A stretch of 64,000 nucleotides of DNA. Source: Apus apus. Taxonomy: Eukaryota > Chordata > Aves > Apodiformes > Apodidae. Below the pieces are notes generated by a model, which was not told the origin of the DNA, ran no database searches, and was given only the letters and a program-made list of their open reading frames with translations. A program made the translations under genes and the position numbers. Below, in pieces: positions 1-13,805 of the stretch. Each line of letters starts with the position of its first letter. The first letter of the stretch is position 1. The DNA is taken from NCBI RefSeq assembly GCF_020740795.1, contig NC_067282.1:35805790-35869789 (forward strand), read 5' to 3'.

Positions 1-3000
1 ACAAAGTGAGTCTTTAGATGAACAGAATCTAATTTGATACTTGGCAGTAGCAAGGAAAAACTTCTTTCTTCTCTAACTTTTGTTTTGCTTTTCCTCTTAA
101 TGTAGAGAGATTGTGTAGTTCTTCATACTTCATCAAACCTTTAAGGCAGGAGAGTCTAGATAAGACATGGGATTCATTGGACAAGACTTCTCAGGTGAAA
201 AGTGTATGTTAAAACTACATATGAAAAATGCAGATAGGAATTTTATATTCACCCATTCCTCACAACAGCCTGGCAGGTAAGATTATGTGGGGATGCAAAC
301 TTGTTCGCTCAATTCCATTTTCACAGTCTTTGAACTAGCAGTAGCACTGGGAACGTAGCTACTGCTCTTCATTCAGTATGCATGTCACTGAAAAACTGCT
401 GGTTCAGAAGCTCCTCCTCTGGCCTGCCATCACCTTTTCATGTCAAAAAAAGTTGCTAAAGACATCAGTTCTAAACCTGAAGAGGACAAACAGATGACTC
501 TGCCGTCATCCCTTTGTGGAGGAGCTAGCATGCTTACTTAGAACACCTGACCTTGCAATGTCATTGCAACAAATTAATTCTGGCCTATAGGTAACTTATT
601 TGTGTAAAAGTTGGCAGAAATTGGATGATTTATCAATCTTGTCCTTCATTTGCAATTGTAAATAGAGTATTGAGTAGGCAAGTTCTATTTTCATCATACA
701 AATTGACTATCTGGTACAGAATTATTCAAATACTAATCCTAATTTGCACCCAGTGCAATACTAGTAAAGTCAAAGGGTAAAGTGGGCTTTTTGACCTCAC
801 ACAGCAATTGGTCCACTTATTTTTCTATGTGTTCTGTTTGATGCTTTATTTATTAGCAAGTAAGGACTGTTCACAGTCTGCAATAGTATTCCCCTTGATG
901 AAGAAGAAAATGTGAAGCCCTTTTCAGAGGCAGTGAGATGCAATTGAGTACTGTGATCTCCGTTGCTGAGGTTTAGTTGTTACCAATTCATTAATCTTCC
1001 TCCTAGCCCAAGTTTTAAAACAGTGGTAACTTCACATGGTCAATAAAGATCTTAGAACCTCCTTCCTCGTTCTGTTGCTAGAAGAATTTCTGATATTAAG
1101 GACATAGCTGCATAAAAAAGTGTTTGGAATTGGACTACTCATTTTTTTTGCAGAACATGTATTTGTAGAACTTGTTATTGCATCTTCTTTTCTGTCACCT
1201 TGCTTATCCTCCCCCAGAGTTTCTTTCTAATCTGTACTGATGCCTGTATTCATTGTTTACTTTAACAGTTTTAAAACCAGCACCTTTGTGTTTTCTCTCA
1301 TGCTCCCATCTCATCTAGGGATATCATCTGAGTAACACTTTCAAATTCAGCTCATTATCATTTTTTAATCCTTCCAAAGGCTTCTATCTTTTACTGTGAA
1401 GTCTATAAATTTTTTAAAACTGTTGGACAGCTTGTATTTTACAGCCCCTCTGTGTTCATTGACAAAAAGTGTTTCATTAGTGACAAAGTTTTAATGCAAC
1501 AAACTGCTCATATCCACCCATGAGATTTTCTTCAGGATTTTTTTGGTTCAGTATTTTTGTATAGTGCCTTTTTCAGTGTGATACCATGATCATCCGAGAC
1601 TGTGTAATAATAATGAATTAGAAAACACAATGCCAGGTAGCTGATTTTTGTAATGTAAGCAATATTATTGATTAGTCCTGATCTGTATATATGCTTTTTA
1701 CATGCAACAATGTGATGTTTAAAAATAGTGGATTTTATACATAGTTCAAAGATTAATCCTTATCCCAACAGCTAAATACAAATCAACAGAATGAGGGAAG
1801 ACATACAAGTAAATGACCGAAGTGAAGCCTGGCACCTTAATGCAATTTTTTTTTTTCCCGTCACTTTATCTGGTCCCTCTTACAGCCTGTTCTCTAAAGC
1901 AGTTTCCCTGCACCACCACACCTCCCCCCCCCCCTTTTTTTTCTCTGTGTCTCCATTATGGATTTTTATTTGAACTATAATATACAGGGATTCACTGTCA
2001 TGAAGCAAATAAATGGAATCCTGTAGAGTACTTGCCTACACACTTCATAACTTTTCTTGTTCAATAATTTGTATCATAAATTTATTGTTTTAATATCTCA
2101 AAGTCCAACAGCTTATTAACTGCTCAGACACTCAGAATATACTTTTTTTGATAATGTGCCACTCATTCTAATGGTTTTGTTTTTTGAAGGACCACTAAAT
2201 CTTATAAGCAGAGGTTTAATTTTCTCCTTTGAAAGAAAAAGGAAGAAATGATGAAAGTATTTGATGCTGGCTGTATAGCAATGAGGCATTTGTCTCTATT
2301 TCTGTCTATTGAGATGCTTTTCAGGCTAGTATTTGGGAATTGATCATTGTAAAAAACTATATTACAGCAACAACAAATGACATATGCACTGCACTGATAG
2401 GATTTTAATATTGAAATCAATTTTTCATAACACTATGTGTGCAAGAATGAACTTTTTACTCTTAAAATGTATTTTGAGAGTTTCAGGAATAATTAGTATC
2501 TCTAATTATTTAATGTAACTTTCAATTCCCCCACTTGCATTGTTTAGTTAATAAGTACTGGAATTTTAAATGTATGTTCTCTCACATTTTTCCATTATTA
2601 TGATGAGCATTTTAGCTTCTTTGGGCATTTATAGTTCCATAGGTAATAAGCATAGACAGTTGTTGTAAATCTCCTAATTCTGAATTATTTTCTGCAGTTT
2701 TTCTCTCTGTAAAGTTCATTACAGCAGTTCAATAATAGCATAGTTGGTAAGCATCAGGTGTAGGGCAGAATGGAGATGGAGAAATTCTAAATGAGGTGAA
2801 TTACTTGAAGGAGGAGGAAGCTGAAGAAGGACCTCAGCCACACAGATTAAAAAGCTATTTCTTGTAGTCCCAGGTATAAAAGTGTTTCAGACTCACTAGA
2901 ACATGACAAGGTGGGCTTTTTTGTAAGGTCCTCTCCACCAGAACTTTATAACAAATAGGAAAAACTTTCTATGTCTTAGTTTTCTCCTGCAATAAGTGTG

Positions 3001-3503
3001 ATAACAGACAGGCTAGCACCAGCCATGGCAATGCATCACACCAAAAGAGGACATAAACAGAGAAAAGCTACACCATAGCTCTCAGTGGAAGCAGGGGCAT
3101 CCTCACCAGCAGAAAAGCATTAGAGATGGCACTGCTCTCCATGGGATAGAAGGAGTACAGTCTGTACATCGTTGCAAATGGACTTTTGCCATATGTGGAC
3201 CTCTGCGATCAGAACTAGAGAAGCTGCTGCTCCTTGATTGGTGTGAACCAAAGCTGTGTTTCTGTCTCAGCTTAGCTAAAAGTTCTGAAATGGGAAAGTA
3301 AATTCATTCCTCCCTAAAGCTGTGGTGTTTTTGAGAAGCAGCTTGTGAATCTGTATGGGACATGCTTTGCATTTTTTTCTCATAATTGTACAATGGGATA
3401 CCATAGATCACAGCAGAGAATGGAGGCTGGGAGACTGATTCTCTCCCTTTCCATTCGAGCAGAGATGCTCAGTATATATTCCTGGTGTCATTCCCATCTG
3501 GAC
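1..3503. other. Gene-free AT-rich DNA
   Basis: No open frame here shows protein-like composition, and no repeat family is recognised. A C-run followed by a T-run lies at about 1924-1942. The short open frames (for example 1791-1973) are rich in homopolymer-derived residues and look like chance. Read as intergenic or intronic sequence. Confidence 0.6.
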
Positions 3504-3689
3504 GCAGGTGCCCAGGCGCTACTGGCACCTTTTTTGACTAAGCAAAACCAAATGCTACAGGTAAAAACAGTATCAAAGTTTTATCATAGGTGTTAAGATA
3601 AGGGATCAAGATCTGACACCAAGGAGATTAAGATTCTTTTATAGTCTTGTAAGGCATGCAGTTGTACTGGGTGCAGGTGCCCAGGCGCT
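3504..3689 (+). repeat. Pair of 17-bp direct repeats
   Basis: The 17-mer GCAGGTGCCCAGGCGCT occurs exactly at 3504-3520 and again at 3673-3689. About 150 bp of AT-rich DNA lies between the copies. The second copy sits at the edge of a GC-rich LTR-like segment. It could be a local duplication or two remnants of one repeat family. It is too long and too widely spaced to be called a target duplication with confidence. Confidence 0.6.
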
Positions 3690-3970
3690 GACAGAGGGCT
3701 GCAGGGCCACCTCCATGAGGAGAAGCCGCAGCTGCCCCAGGGCTGGATACAGCCGGTTCCAGCTGGCTCCAACCAACCACCGCAGGGCACAGCTGAGCCC
3801 CTCAGACAAGGTGGAGAAAATATTTTTAAAAGGACAAAACACTGAACAGACGTTGAGGGAACAATGTGAGAGAAAGCCCCACAGACACCAAGGTGAGAGA
3901 AGAAGGAGGGGAGGAGGTGCTCCAGGCACTGGAGCAGAGATTCCTCTGCAGATCCCTGGCAAAGCACCCT
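3690..3970 (+). mobile_element. Avian LTR-like fragment (endogenous retrovirus)
   Basis: This GC-rich island in AT-rich surroundings resembles a family of avian LTRs known to me: a block around GGATACAGCCGGTTCCAGCT at 3744-3763, then an ATATTTTTAAAAGG TATA-like stretch near 3819, then GAGAAAGCCCCACAGACACC and a GGAGGTGCTCCAGGCACTGG block near 3914. The order matches an LTR read on the + strand. Neither TG/CA ends nor a target duplication can be fixed, so it is a fragment. Overlapping open frames on both strands (such as 3593-4060 minus) follow from the GC content and are not genes. Confidence 0.6.
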
Positions 3971-5309
3971 TGCACTATCTCTTAATCCTTGAAGCATTTT
4001 CCAGGATCTTCTTTCAGTGCCAGAACAATCAGGTAGATGATATGAGAGATGCTGGAACATATTCTGAGTGGAAAAAGAGGGAAACAGAGAGTCTGTAGAG
4101 CTCCCTTGTCTACCATAAAGGAGCTGCTTATGTAAAGTAGCACAGCTGTATTAGCAAGTTCATTGCCCTCATCTTGTTGTGAGCTACCTCGGGAATCTCC
4201 CTGTGCTCCTGCAGACTCTGTGTAATCCCTCAATGGAGTACAGGGAGAGTCTTGGCATGCTATATATACACACAGTGCAATAGCAACAATTAGTCCAGTC
4301 CTGCTATTATCAAGTGGTTCTCCTTTGTTATCTTAGCTGAGTGAAAAGGTCGAAAGGCAATAACAAAGTATTTGAATTTGTATAGCTCTCTTCTAAGGCA
4401 AAAAAACCCGTATTTGATGTGTCTGTTAACAACAGGGTTCAAACCTATTTGATATTTGGCTAGTTCAGTATTTGGGACATAGACAAAATAAAGCAAATGC
4501 AAAAAGGAAATATGAGATTTTGTCTGAGGCAAAGTTGTCCCCTTAATCACCTGTAATTGTGTAGCTAGCAAATAATTTCAAAAACATTCAGCTGAGATCT
4601 GAGAACTGTGTAAGGTTATTTGTAAAGAAAAAAGTTATAATTATTGTGAGTTTTTAAGTGTGAATGTATTTAAATAAAAGATATGCACTTATAATGCCAT
4701 TAAAGTTTGCCATGTACAAATAAATATCCAGTTGCAATGTGTCAAGCACATAAATGAGAAGAATTGTCATGCATATGAAAAAAACTCTATTGTTCTGCTG
4801 GTTCTGAAGTAAATGACAAAAATCACAGAGTAATTTGCATAACTTGGAGATTAGAAATGTATCACTTTATCCTTATTAATATATTTGCCCTTCTTAATTA
4901 TAAAGATTTGAATCTTATTTTAAAATAATTTCCTACAAAATATTCTTGGGGATAGAAGCTGCATGTTAATTCTGAATGGATTATTTGCCTAACCTTACAA
5001 AAGAGATAAATTACTTCTATTTGAAAATAGCCAACTTTTAAAAATGGATTTAGGATATCTGGAAAAAAAAAAAAAAAAGAAAAAAAAAAGATACCTGCAT
5101 AGGGAAAGGGTTCTCATCATAAGCTTAGTTGTTTTTATCAGTCATAGGCCTTTTCCCTCAGAGTTATATTTCTGTTTATGGCAGTTACAAAAAAATACAC
5201 AGTATAGAATTTCAGATAAAGTTTTGCCTATATCTTTAAAACTTGTAATTTAACTCAATGTCAGTTCTCCTATGTGGCAGTCTGTAACACAAAGATCTTG
5301 ACTGATTCA
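3971..5309. other. Gene-free DNA with an A-rich tract
   Basis: AT-rich sequence without recognisable genes. The notable item is a 5063-5089 run of A broken only by one G at 5079. No retrogene body precedes it, so it is treated as simple sequence. Confidence 0.6.
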
Positions 5310-5825
5310 CAGGTTTGTTTGGCTAGGAGGGGATCTCTGGAGATCATCTAGTCCAACCCCTAGTTCAGGGCAGGGGCAGCTAGAGCTACTGCAGGTTGCC
5401 CAGGTCTGTGTCATCACAGTGTAAATATCTCCACAGATGGAGATGTCACAACCTTTCTGGACTGCCTGTGCCAGTGTTTCACCACCCTCACAGTAAAAAA
5501 AAAATAGTGTTGTCTTGAGTTCAGATGAAATTTCACATGTTTCAACTTGCACCCATTGCCTCTTGTCCTCATCACTACTGAGAAGAATCAGTCTCTTCTT
5601 CATTCCATTTAGTATTTCTATATATTGGTAAGATCACTCTGTTCCTTCACTTCCCTGGGCTGGACAGTCTCCCAGCATCTTCTCACAGGAAAGATGCTCT
5701 AGTCCCTTAATTATATTTGAGGCTCTTTTCTGGACTCACTCCAACAAATTTGTATCTTGCACTGGGGATCCCAGAACAGCACTCAGTACTCCAGATGCAG
5801 TCTCACCGCTGTGCAATAGCAGGTA
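5310..5825 (-). mobile_element. CR1: CR1 LINE fragment
   Basis: Read on the minus strand this is the 3' part of a CR1 non-LTR retrotransposon. On the + strand the typical antisense landmarks appear in order: GGAGATCATCTAGTCCAACC (5338), TTTCACCACCCTCACAGTAAA (about 5477), CATTGCCTCTTGTCCTCATCA (about 5554), a degenerate sub-terminal block, and CAGTACTCCAGATGCAG (about 5785). CR1 encodes an endonuclease/reverse transcriptase; this copy keeps only the C-terminal coding part and the 3' UTR, 5'-truncated as usual. It is diverged, with a poly-A insertion near 5492-5503, and lacks an intact frame. The wording resembles the older CR1 subfamilies (F/C type). Confidence 0.9.
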
Positions 5826-6752
5826 CAGCAAATTAATCAGCAGATTAATCTGATTAATTCAGAAAGGTTGCAGATAACTGGGGACAGTGCCTTGGATTTG
5901 AGAGGAAATCTGAATATGGAAAGGAAAAGGGTGATGCATTTCTTTAAAATATGTATTCCCTAACTGTAAAGGGGAGAAGTGGTTAATGACTTATATTCAT
6001 GCCCTCCAACCTATCCAGCTCTTAATTTTGTTCATTGCCCTCAAAGTTTTTAATCTCTTGATGCCTTCAGATACATGTTTCCAAGATTATATTAATAATG
6101 GAGCTGCTAACGAATTGCAGCCTAAGACTGTCAGAGGCATTGTGCAGTGGAAAGAGACAATGACATTGACAGGAGGGGGGAAGGAACAAAGTGGCAACAC
6201 ACATACTCAGTGGTGGATGTAAGGGGCAGAATGGGCAAGAAACTCCTGGCAGACAGAGGAGAGGAAGAGGAGGAAACTGAAAAATGGAAGTATATGCACT
6301 GTAAAAGCTCTTTCTTTGAGATAAGAAAGTTTCTGATTTGAAGAGGTGGAAGCAGGACACACTGAAAAACTGATATAACAAAACAGGCTGAAGATGACCC
6401 CTCAAGTGAGGGAAATGAGTGGCAAACAAAGCTCTGTGGAGGGCTCCCAGCTTCCATGCTCTATCTTTCACACAAAGACATTTTATCAGTCTAGATGATC
6501 AATAAAAACAGGACGTATTGTGTTACAGCATGTAGCAATGGGTAAACACTGACACAGTGTGGAAGACAGTCTGTTCTTTCAGTAGCACCATTTCTGCTTC
6601 ATTCCCCATGCAGAGTTCTGTGAACATTTTGCACTGTAACTAATTTATTTCTGAGTGCCTTGAGAACATCAAAAATGCCTACAGATGTTCTTTGTAATTT
6701 TGAGACGTTCTCTTGAAGGTCAACTCAGTGCTTTCCATTAGGTTGACTCCAT
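5826..6752. other. Gene-free DNA between two CR1 copies
   Basis: No gene seen. At 5830-5860 several overlapping ATTAATC words occur (homeodomain-like), immediately beyond the truncated end of the upstream CR1. Purine-rich sequence at 6150-6300 gives long open frames on the opposite strand, which are low-complexity. Confidence 0.5.
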
Positions 6753-7570
6753 AGTCATAGAATCATAGAATCATAGGATAGTTTGGGTCATCTAGTTTAA
6801 CATCCCTGCAGTGAACAGGGACTTCTTCAACTAGATCATGTTGCTCAAAGCCCCATTCAACCTGACCTTGAATGTTTTCAGGGAGGGGGCATCCACAACT
6901 TCCCTGGGCAACCTGTTCCACCACCCTCCCAGTAAAGAGTTTCTTCCTTATATCTAGTGTGAATCTACCCTCTTTTAGTTTAAAACCAATATGTCTCGTC
7001 CTACTGCTGCAGGTCCTGCTATGAAGTTTGTCCCCATCTTTCTTACAAGCCCCTTTTAAGTACTGAAAGTCTCCCCTGAGCCTTCTCTTCTCCAGGCTGA
7101 ACAGACCTAACTCTCTCAGCCTGTCTTCATAGGAGAGGTACTCATCTCTTGGATCATCACTGTGGCTCTCCTCTGGACCTGCTCCAACAGCTCCATGTCT
7201 TTCCTGTACTGAGTTCTCCAGAAATGGACACAGTGTACTCCAGGTGGGGTCTCATGAGAGCAGAGTAGAGGGGCAGAATCACCTCCCTTGATGTGCTGGT
7301 CATGCTTCTTTTAATGTAGCCCAAGATACAATGGACTTTCTGGGCTGAGAGTTCACACTGTCGGCTCATGTCCAGCTTTTAATATCCCAGAACCCCTAAG
7401 TCCTTCTCCTCAGGCCTGTTCTCAATCCTTTCATTGCCCAGCCCGTATTGATGTCAGTGGTTGCCTTGACCCATGTGTAGGATTCTGCACTTGGCCTTCT
7501 TGAACCTCATGATGCTCACATGGGCCCTATTCTAGAGCTTGATTCATGATGACGTCTCTGAATTCTGGTG
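6753..7570 (-). mobile_element. CR1: CR1 LINE fragment, about 0.8 kb
   Basis: Minus-strand CR1. Its 3' tail appears on the + strand as repeated ATCATAGA units at 6753-6778. It is followed by the antisense 3' UTR, the region coding for the C-terminus, and further into the reverse-transcriptase domain: AGCCTTCTCTTCTCCAGGCTG near 7079, GTACTCCAGGTGGGGTCTCA near 7233, CACTTGGCCTTCTTGAACCT near 7489. It is 5'-truncated near 7570. A 70-residue minus-strand open piece at 7157-7369 covers part of the RT thumb region (reading ILGYIKRSMTSTSREVILPL, then YSALMRPHLEYT), but stops and small deletions break the rest. It is a dead copy. Confidence 0.95.
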
Positions 7571-10500
7571 TCTCCTACTAGGGTAGGAGATACACCAGTT
7601 GCACATGCTAAGTGTTCTGGTAGATGGAAGGTAGTTAAAAGAAACCTAACCAAATGTGAAATGCAAACAAGAAAGAAAAATTAGTAACTACTAAATTTGT
7701 AGAAAAAATAAAATACACATTTCTAAGCACTAATTTTATTCAGTAGTACTATTAAAAGTGTCTCTCTTTTGGCAAGCTTCACTGCTTTGAAAAGGCAGAA
7801 AAAGTCAATGAACATCTCTTTGAGGTCTGTTATCAACATCATCTGCTTTTCTCCCCTCTTTCAGTTATCTGAAAGTCCCATCTTCTTAGCAGCATCTCTT
7901 TGTCTTTAGTCTCTGTATACTTTTCCATCTTCTGGTGACAAAAAAGACCTGGCTTCAAATGCTGCCATTCAACAATAGGAACTAAATGTGGGTGCCATCT
8001 AGATAGCCTCTAAAAGAGTGTGGCAGAGTTAGAAATTGGAATATCAGAAATAATTGTGGGAATTGGGAGATTAGTAGGCATATAATTTAATTGATTTTAT
8101 TATCTTAATTTATGCAGGATTTACAGAGTAAATGTATCTCTTTGCTGTTTTGTAAAAATATTTACTTTGTATTTACAGAAAGCATTTACTTAGTATGGAC
8201 ACTGGGATTTTGTATCTGATAAGTCTTCATTATTTTTCTTTACAATGACCCTTCCTTTGCAAAACAATGTACTCATGATCTAGTAGGGTCTGCATGATGA
8301 ATTTTTAATCTATCTAGTTTTGTTTATTCAGCTATTATAGTGTATGAAAATGATATTGCATTATTCAGACTTTTTACTAGCTTTGACATCTGCCTGGACT
8401 TAACAAGCACCAACATGAATGAAATTGCATAAGAAATAATATTGCTATTTGAGGGAGATAAGAAAAACAGGGTAGCCATAACTAATTATAAAAAACCCAA
8501 CAATAACAATTTATAGTCTTTTTCCCTGGGGGTTAGTGGGGGTAAAATGCTCCTCCTCCTGAAATTATTTGCATTCACAGTTGAATTACTGGTCACTACT
8601 GGGTAACACTGTTTCTGAATGAGCCATTATGGTGGCACATGTTGTTTATGTTAGGCAACCTCTCTGCTAGCTGTGCCTCATACTGCCAGGCTCTTGCTAG
8701 CCATGCTTGCCTGGTGCTGCCAAGGCTAGTGGGTAGCATCATTTACTTGCCACTTTTTCCTCACCAGCTACTCTCCACCTATCTTACCTTCCCCTGTGAC
8801 CTGCTCCTCCTGCACATTCTCTCCATCCCTCCTCCGCCATTCATTTGTGGCCTTCAGCTGTCTCTACCAGTGCTGACCAGTCCTGCTTTTCCCACAGCCA
8901 TGCCCTGAGCTGCTCCTCTCCCTGCAAGCCCCCACAGCTCCTTTTATCAACCTAAGAAATAACTTATTTCCTCGCAACAATGCTTTCTATGACAACTTGT
9001 GATCACTGCAACAAGAATTGAACATACATGAGGAGGCAAAACCTTTGTGTGATCGTCAATGGGATTCATGCCTAGGCTGAGACTGACCATGCTTATTACT
9101 ACATTGAGGGCAGAACATTTAAAAACAGTCCTGTACCTAATTTTTCTGTTATAATATTTTGTACATGTGAGTGCATAAAGGTGTCAAGTTATTTCTACAA
9201 GCTGGGAAACAAGTTTTTTAGAGTTTAGGAGGATGTTTGGTACAGTGATGGCAGAAGCCACATAACTATTCCAGAGACATAAGGCAAAATAAAATGAATG
9301 TAAAAAATGCAGAATGGACAACAGGATGTATTTTGGGTCTTTAAAGTCCACACTTTGACTTTAATAACTTTTATTTGGTAAGGTCACTGGATAAATGAGC
9401 CCTGTATTTGCATTCCTGGTGATGATGAGGGGTTTTGTTTACTGCTCCTGCATTTCTGGGGAAAGAAGATTTCTTTCTAGTCTTTCAGGAAAGCAAATCC
9501 TGGTTAATGGCATCTGCCAAGTCTTAAAGTTTTTAAATTATTGGTAAAATGCTGTATGACTTAAGATATGAAACATTTTTATTTGAACTCTTTTCCTCTG
9601 CTGGATTCTGTCATTCCTCACTGCATGACTATTTTGTGTGACATAACAGCGTTGCTTTCCCTGGCAAAGCAAAAGAAATCGAGAACAGAAAAAAACAAAA
9701 CAAAACAAAACAGGAAATATGTCACATCCATGAGGCAGAACTGAAGGAAACCTTTCAGAAACCAGCTGGTCAAAATTAATTGTTCTAGGTCCTTCAAGAT
9801 AAAATCCACCATATCGTTATGGTCTGAGGTTATCAGTGTCTATTTGTTCAGTGCACGTGAAAAGGGAACTTTTGGATTTAGCGTCAAAGGTCAGAGGTTT
9901 AAGAACGTATTGATCAATGTGCTGAGTTGTTTGATGCAAGTCCAGAAAAAACCATCAGCTGTGCAATTGATGGAGCCCATACAGTGGCTGGTGAGACAAA
10001 TTGTTCTGCTGGCAAAAGAGAAGTTTGGGTCAGAAAGGTCTACCCCAGACATTTTTTCTTATGATATTTCATTTTCAGCTTTACCAGCCACTCGACAAGT
10101 TAAATTCCCTTTTTGCTATTATCAAGTAGTGAGTTCAAAATTAAGATCTGAAACTACAGGCAAATCTGGGCAATTATGTATTAAAAACCTGAAGTTTCAT
10201 AGCCTGTTGTAGCATATTGAGGTCAACTGGTTTTCATGAAGACAAATGGTCATCCCCATAACACACAGGAACGAGCCTTGCATGCTGGCCGTGCATAGGT
10301 GGCAAATTTTCCAGTTCTAGATGACATCTGTAAAATATTTTGCACTGTAATATATTGTTTGAGTGAATTCCAGTTGGAAAATATTGAAGTCAGCTGAAAG
10401 CAGTTAGAATATAATTGCAAATAGAATTGGTACTTTGTGGTAAATACTTTTTGTGTGCTTCCTGGCTGCCACCTCTCCTGTCTCTGTTTATCAGGTACAA

Positions 10501-11904
10501 ATTAGGGGAGGACAGAGACCTCTTCTCCCACATCACAGGATGAATAAATGGGACTTTCTCTCTCCTTGTATCTGTGGGTGAAAATTATTTTGTTTTCTGT
10601 TTACCATTCCTTTGCCATATGGGAAATGGGGAGAAAACAGGGAAGAGATTGCAGCTGATTGTTCTTCCTCCAAACAGGATTGCCTATAATATTAGTATTT
10701 AAGCAAGGTAAATTGGTTCCTGCTGAATTCCAGTCTCTTAGGGTTTGTTTAATTATCATATCTGACAGCTGATTGCATTAGAATTAGGCATAAAGTTTAG
10801 ATTTACTTTCTACACATTCAAAGAGCTTAATACATTTCTCTTAATACAGTTATTGTCTCTTCTGTTTTTTTTTTTTTTTCCCCCACTGGCTTTGCTATTT
10901 TAAGTATCCATTTTCTTACTTCCCTTTCAGCCTAACTTCACAGTAAATACCATGTCATTCATAGAATAATCCTTTTTTTGAAATGGGGCAGAGGCTGTGA
11001 TGACCTTCTCTTCCTTCTGCTAAATTTGTTATGGGTCATACCAAAAATCAGTAGAAACCTCATGTGTAGACACAGCAGCAGTTAAAGAAATATCTTACTA
11101 ACTTAAACTAAGAAAAGGAACAGAAAATATTTTTTCCACCACTCACTTTTGTCTGTTAATTTTTGATTCTTCATCCTTCTTACAGAGATACATCCTGGCC
11201 CCTGTTTGGTGCCAGAGTCTCTTGTGATCATCCAAATGGCAGAGCTCTTCCCTGTCTGCCTGCCTCCACACTGACACAGCGGTGAGACACAGGGCAGCTC
11301 AGCTTTTGGAGAGAGTGACTCCAGCTCTTAGTACCTTGCAATTTGAAACTGTTTTAGAATTAGCTTGCACTGAACAGTGGAGGATCCTCCTTTCCCTTCT
11401 AGGTCCCTATGTGAAAATGGCCTCTTTGGGCAGTACAAATTAGTGAACTCCAGTGCTTCCTGCTCTTTATTATATGCATGGTCCAACATGTGGAGGGATG
11501 AGCCATTTATTTCTGTGTTTAGACTATTTCTGCAGTAGAGTATAGATAATAGGTTGTATAGTGATGAGATTTATTACAAATTAATAAATAAATAAGAAAT
11601 CAGATGTTACTATGGACTTGTTACCAGAATTAACTTAGTTTTAAGCTGAGGAGGTTTTAAACAATGTTCAGCTGCTGGAAATCAGAGAGTGGAAGAGGCA
11701 CTAATATTATATACTAGTTGCACATAAGGCAGCATCAAAAATATATCCCAAGTATTTTGCAGTAGGGGCAGGTAGAAAGGAAGTTGTCAAGGTTAGGTGC
11801 CTGCCAAAGGTTGAGTTAAATAGATCAGCCATCACTGACTGGACTGATTGATTTGCTTACATGTAGGCCTACAGTGTGATTTAAGACACTGTACGGTACT
11901 GCTC

Positions 11905-11939
11905 TAATACCAGTTGCCATTCTTAATACCAGTTGCCAT
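11905..11939 (+). repeat. Two-copy tandem repeat, period 19 bp
   Basis: TAATACCAGTTGCCAT is found exactly at 11905-11920 and 11924-11939. The perfect identity suggests a recent slippage duplication. Confidence 0.8.
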
Positions 11940-13783
11940 CGATTATCTCCTTTTAAGTCCTGTATTACATCTGGTAACATTTGGCTGATGTCTTTGAGAC
12001 CTTAGGGCATCCATCTAAAATGAAATTAAGGAACTATGTGTGGGCACTGAACTAACCTTTGTTGACTGAAGTCAGAACTTGTGTACCTAGTACGTAGGTA
12101 GCAAATGTATTTAGATATCTGTAGTCTAGACCTGAATCCTGCCCCATAAGTCTCATAGCTAACTTACATATCAATTGAGTGACTGCCTTTAAAAATTATA
12201 CTGTCTAAATCTGTGTTGCATGTCCAGAGGCTCAGTATAAGACAGCATAGCCAAGGGAGAGAAGCAGGGGCAAGAACAGTTTTGAGCTGTTCCTGTGAAC
12301 TTGCCCATTCCAGCTGGTGTGTCTCCATGCTGCTGTGTGAAAGTGGAGTCCAGGGGCAGAGCAATGCTGGTCTACATGAAGGCAGGCAGTGGTGTAATCA
12401 AGTCATAGTTCATGTGTCCTGGAGATACCAAATCTGTAAGCACTTCAGAAAGTAGGGGGATGGTTGTGTCTTACTCCCAAGACAACTATTTTTGCCTGTT
12501 GGTAGGAAAACAGGGTATTTGGCTAATTCTTCCCACTCTCCACTGGGACAAGTAAATGTGTTGTTGCATCTACTTAAATAAATAAACTTTCAGTAAGACT
12601 ACCAAACAATTAGAAATAGATGGGTTGTTTGTTTGTTTGTAGAGTTTTCTTTCTTGTTTAACAGTGTATAATGGAAATGCAAGTACACATAATATCTTTA
12701 ATTGCCAGTTTGGAAAACGTAGTGTCTGCCAGTCTGCTAGTCCTAATTTTCTTCAGGCTGCCATTCCCAGGTGATTTGTCTACTACCCTGCTGCTACCAG
12801 ACCACTAGGTGTATTTCAGCAACGGGTGTTTTTCTTATGTATTACACTGAGGTTTAATAAATACACCACCGCAGTTGTTTCTATGGTGCTTACAGGCTGC
12901 TGAAATTACAGATTATTCTTCTGCATGAACTCTGATAATTTTTCTACACAGTACATTTTCAGATGCCATCTTTAATATGTGATATTAATACTGAACTTCA
13001 TCACTCTTCAGTGGTTTTACTGTAGTATTTACGTATAGATTAGTGAAGTAATTTTTTCTAGGGTATTGAAAGCTCTCCAGGCCTAATTGGATTCATAAAC
13101 TTAACCACAGTATCTGTATGACATGAATATGGTTTTTGCTTATGAAATGGCCTTGGAGGTTTGCTTTCAAAACAAATTGAGTGTATTTTCTCTGCCTCAT
13201 ACATTTAGCTCTGACTACTTGGAGAATGATTGGGCAAATGAGTGTTTTGAATGAGCAGCAGTTAGTGTATTCTGAGAATTGTTTTTTTCTACATCAGCAC
13301 CCTTGTAAGAAAGATGAACTACTGCAATGAGTTTTACCAAAAATTACATTTTAAAATAATGAACTAATTAGTTAAGATATATATTACTTTATTATGTAAA
13401 AAGAAACCTTTCCCAGACTGATAGCTTTGCTACATAAAGTGCCCTTTCATTTTATATTAAAATGGAAAGATGGACCCATTATAGAACACTCGGATCACTA
13501 CTATTAATTATCTGATTTGAAGATCACCTCTGGCTGTTAAAAAGATTTATATTAATCTGTACTTGATAGATTTAAAAGGATTAAAGGAGTGAAGGAGAGC
13601 GAATAAAAAGAGAACATCCTCCTGGCTTCATTGTTAGATGACCTTGTGCCATGGTACGTTTAAATTGCTTACTTCCTATAACTCTATAAAGTTCTGTGTT
13701 TTCATTTTCTGGATTAGATTGAAGTGTCAACTGGTTTTGATGAATTACACTAGTAATATATGTTCATGTTCTTCTTCTCTCTT

Positions 13784-13805
13784 GTTTATTTATTTATTTA
13801 TTTAT
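13784..13805 (+). repeat. TTTA microsatellite
   Basis: Uninterrupted TTTA units. Confidence 0.85.

Noticed and set aside
3593..4098. Open frames of 107-155 codons on both strands
   Set aside because: They lie in a G+C-rich LTR-like fragment; no domain, and overlapping frames on both strands are equally open.
5063..5089. A-rich tract as a possible retrogene or SINE tail
   Set aside because: No gene- or SINE-like body upstream and no target duplication. The same holds for the 25-A run at 23,825-23,849.
9844..10212. 122-codon open frame on the + strand
   Set aside because: No family likeness, no good initiation context and no splice or promoter support.
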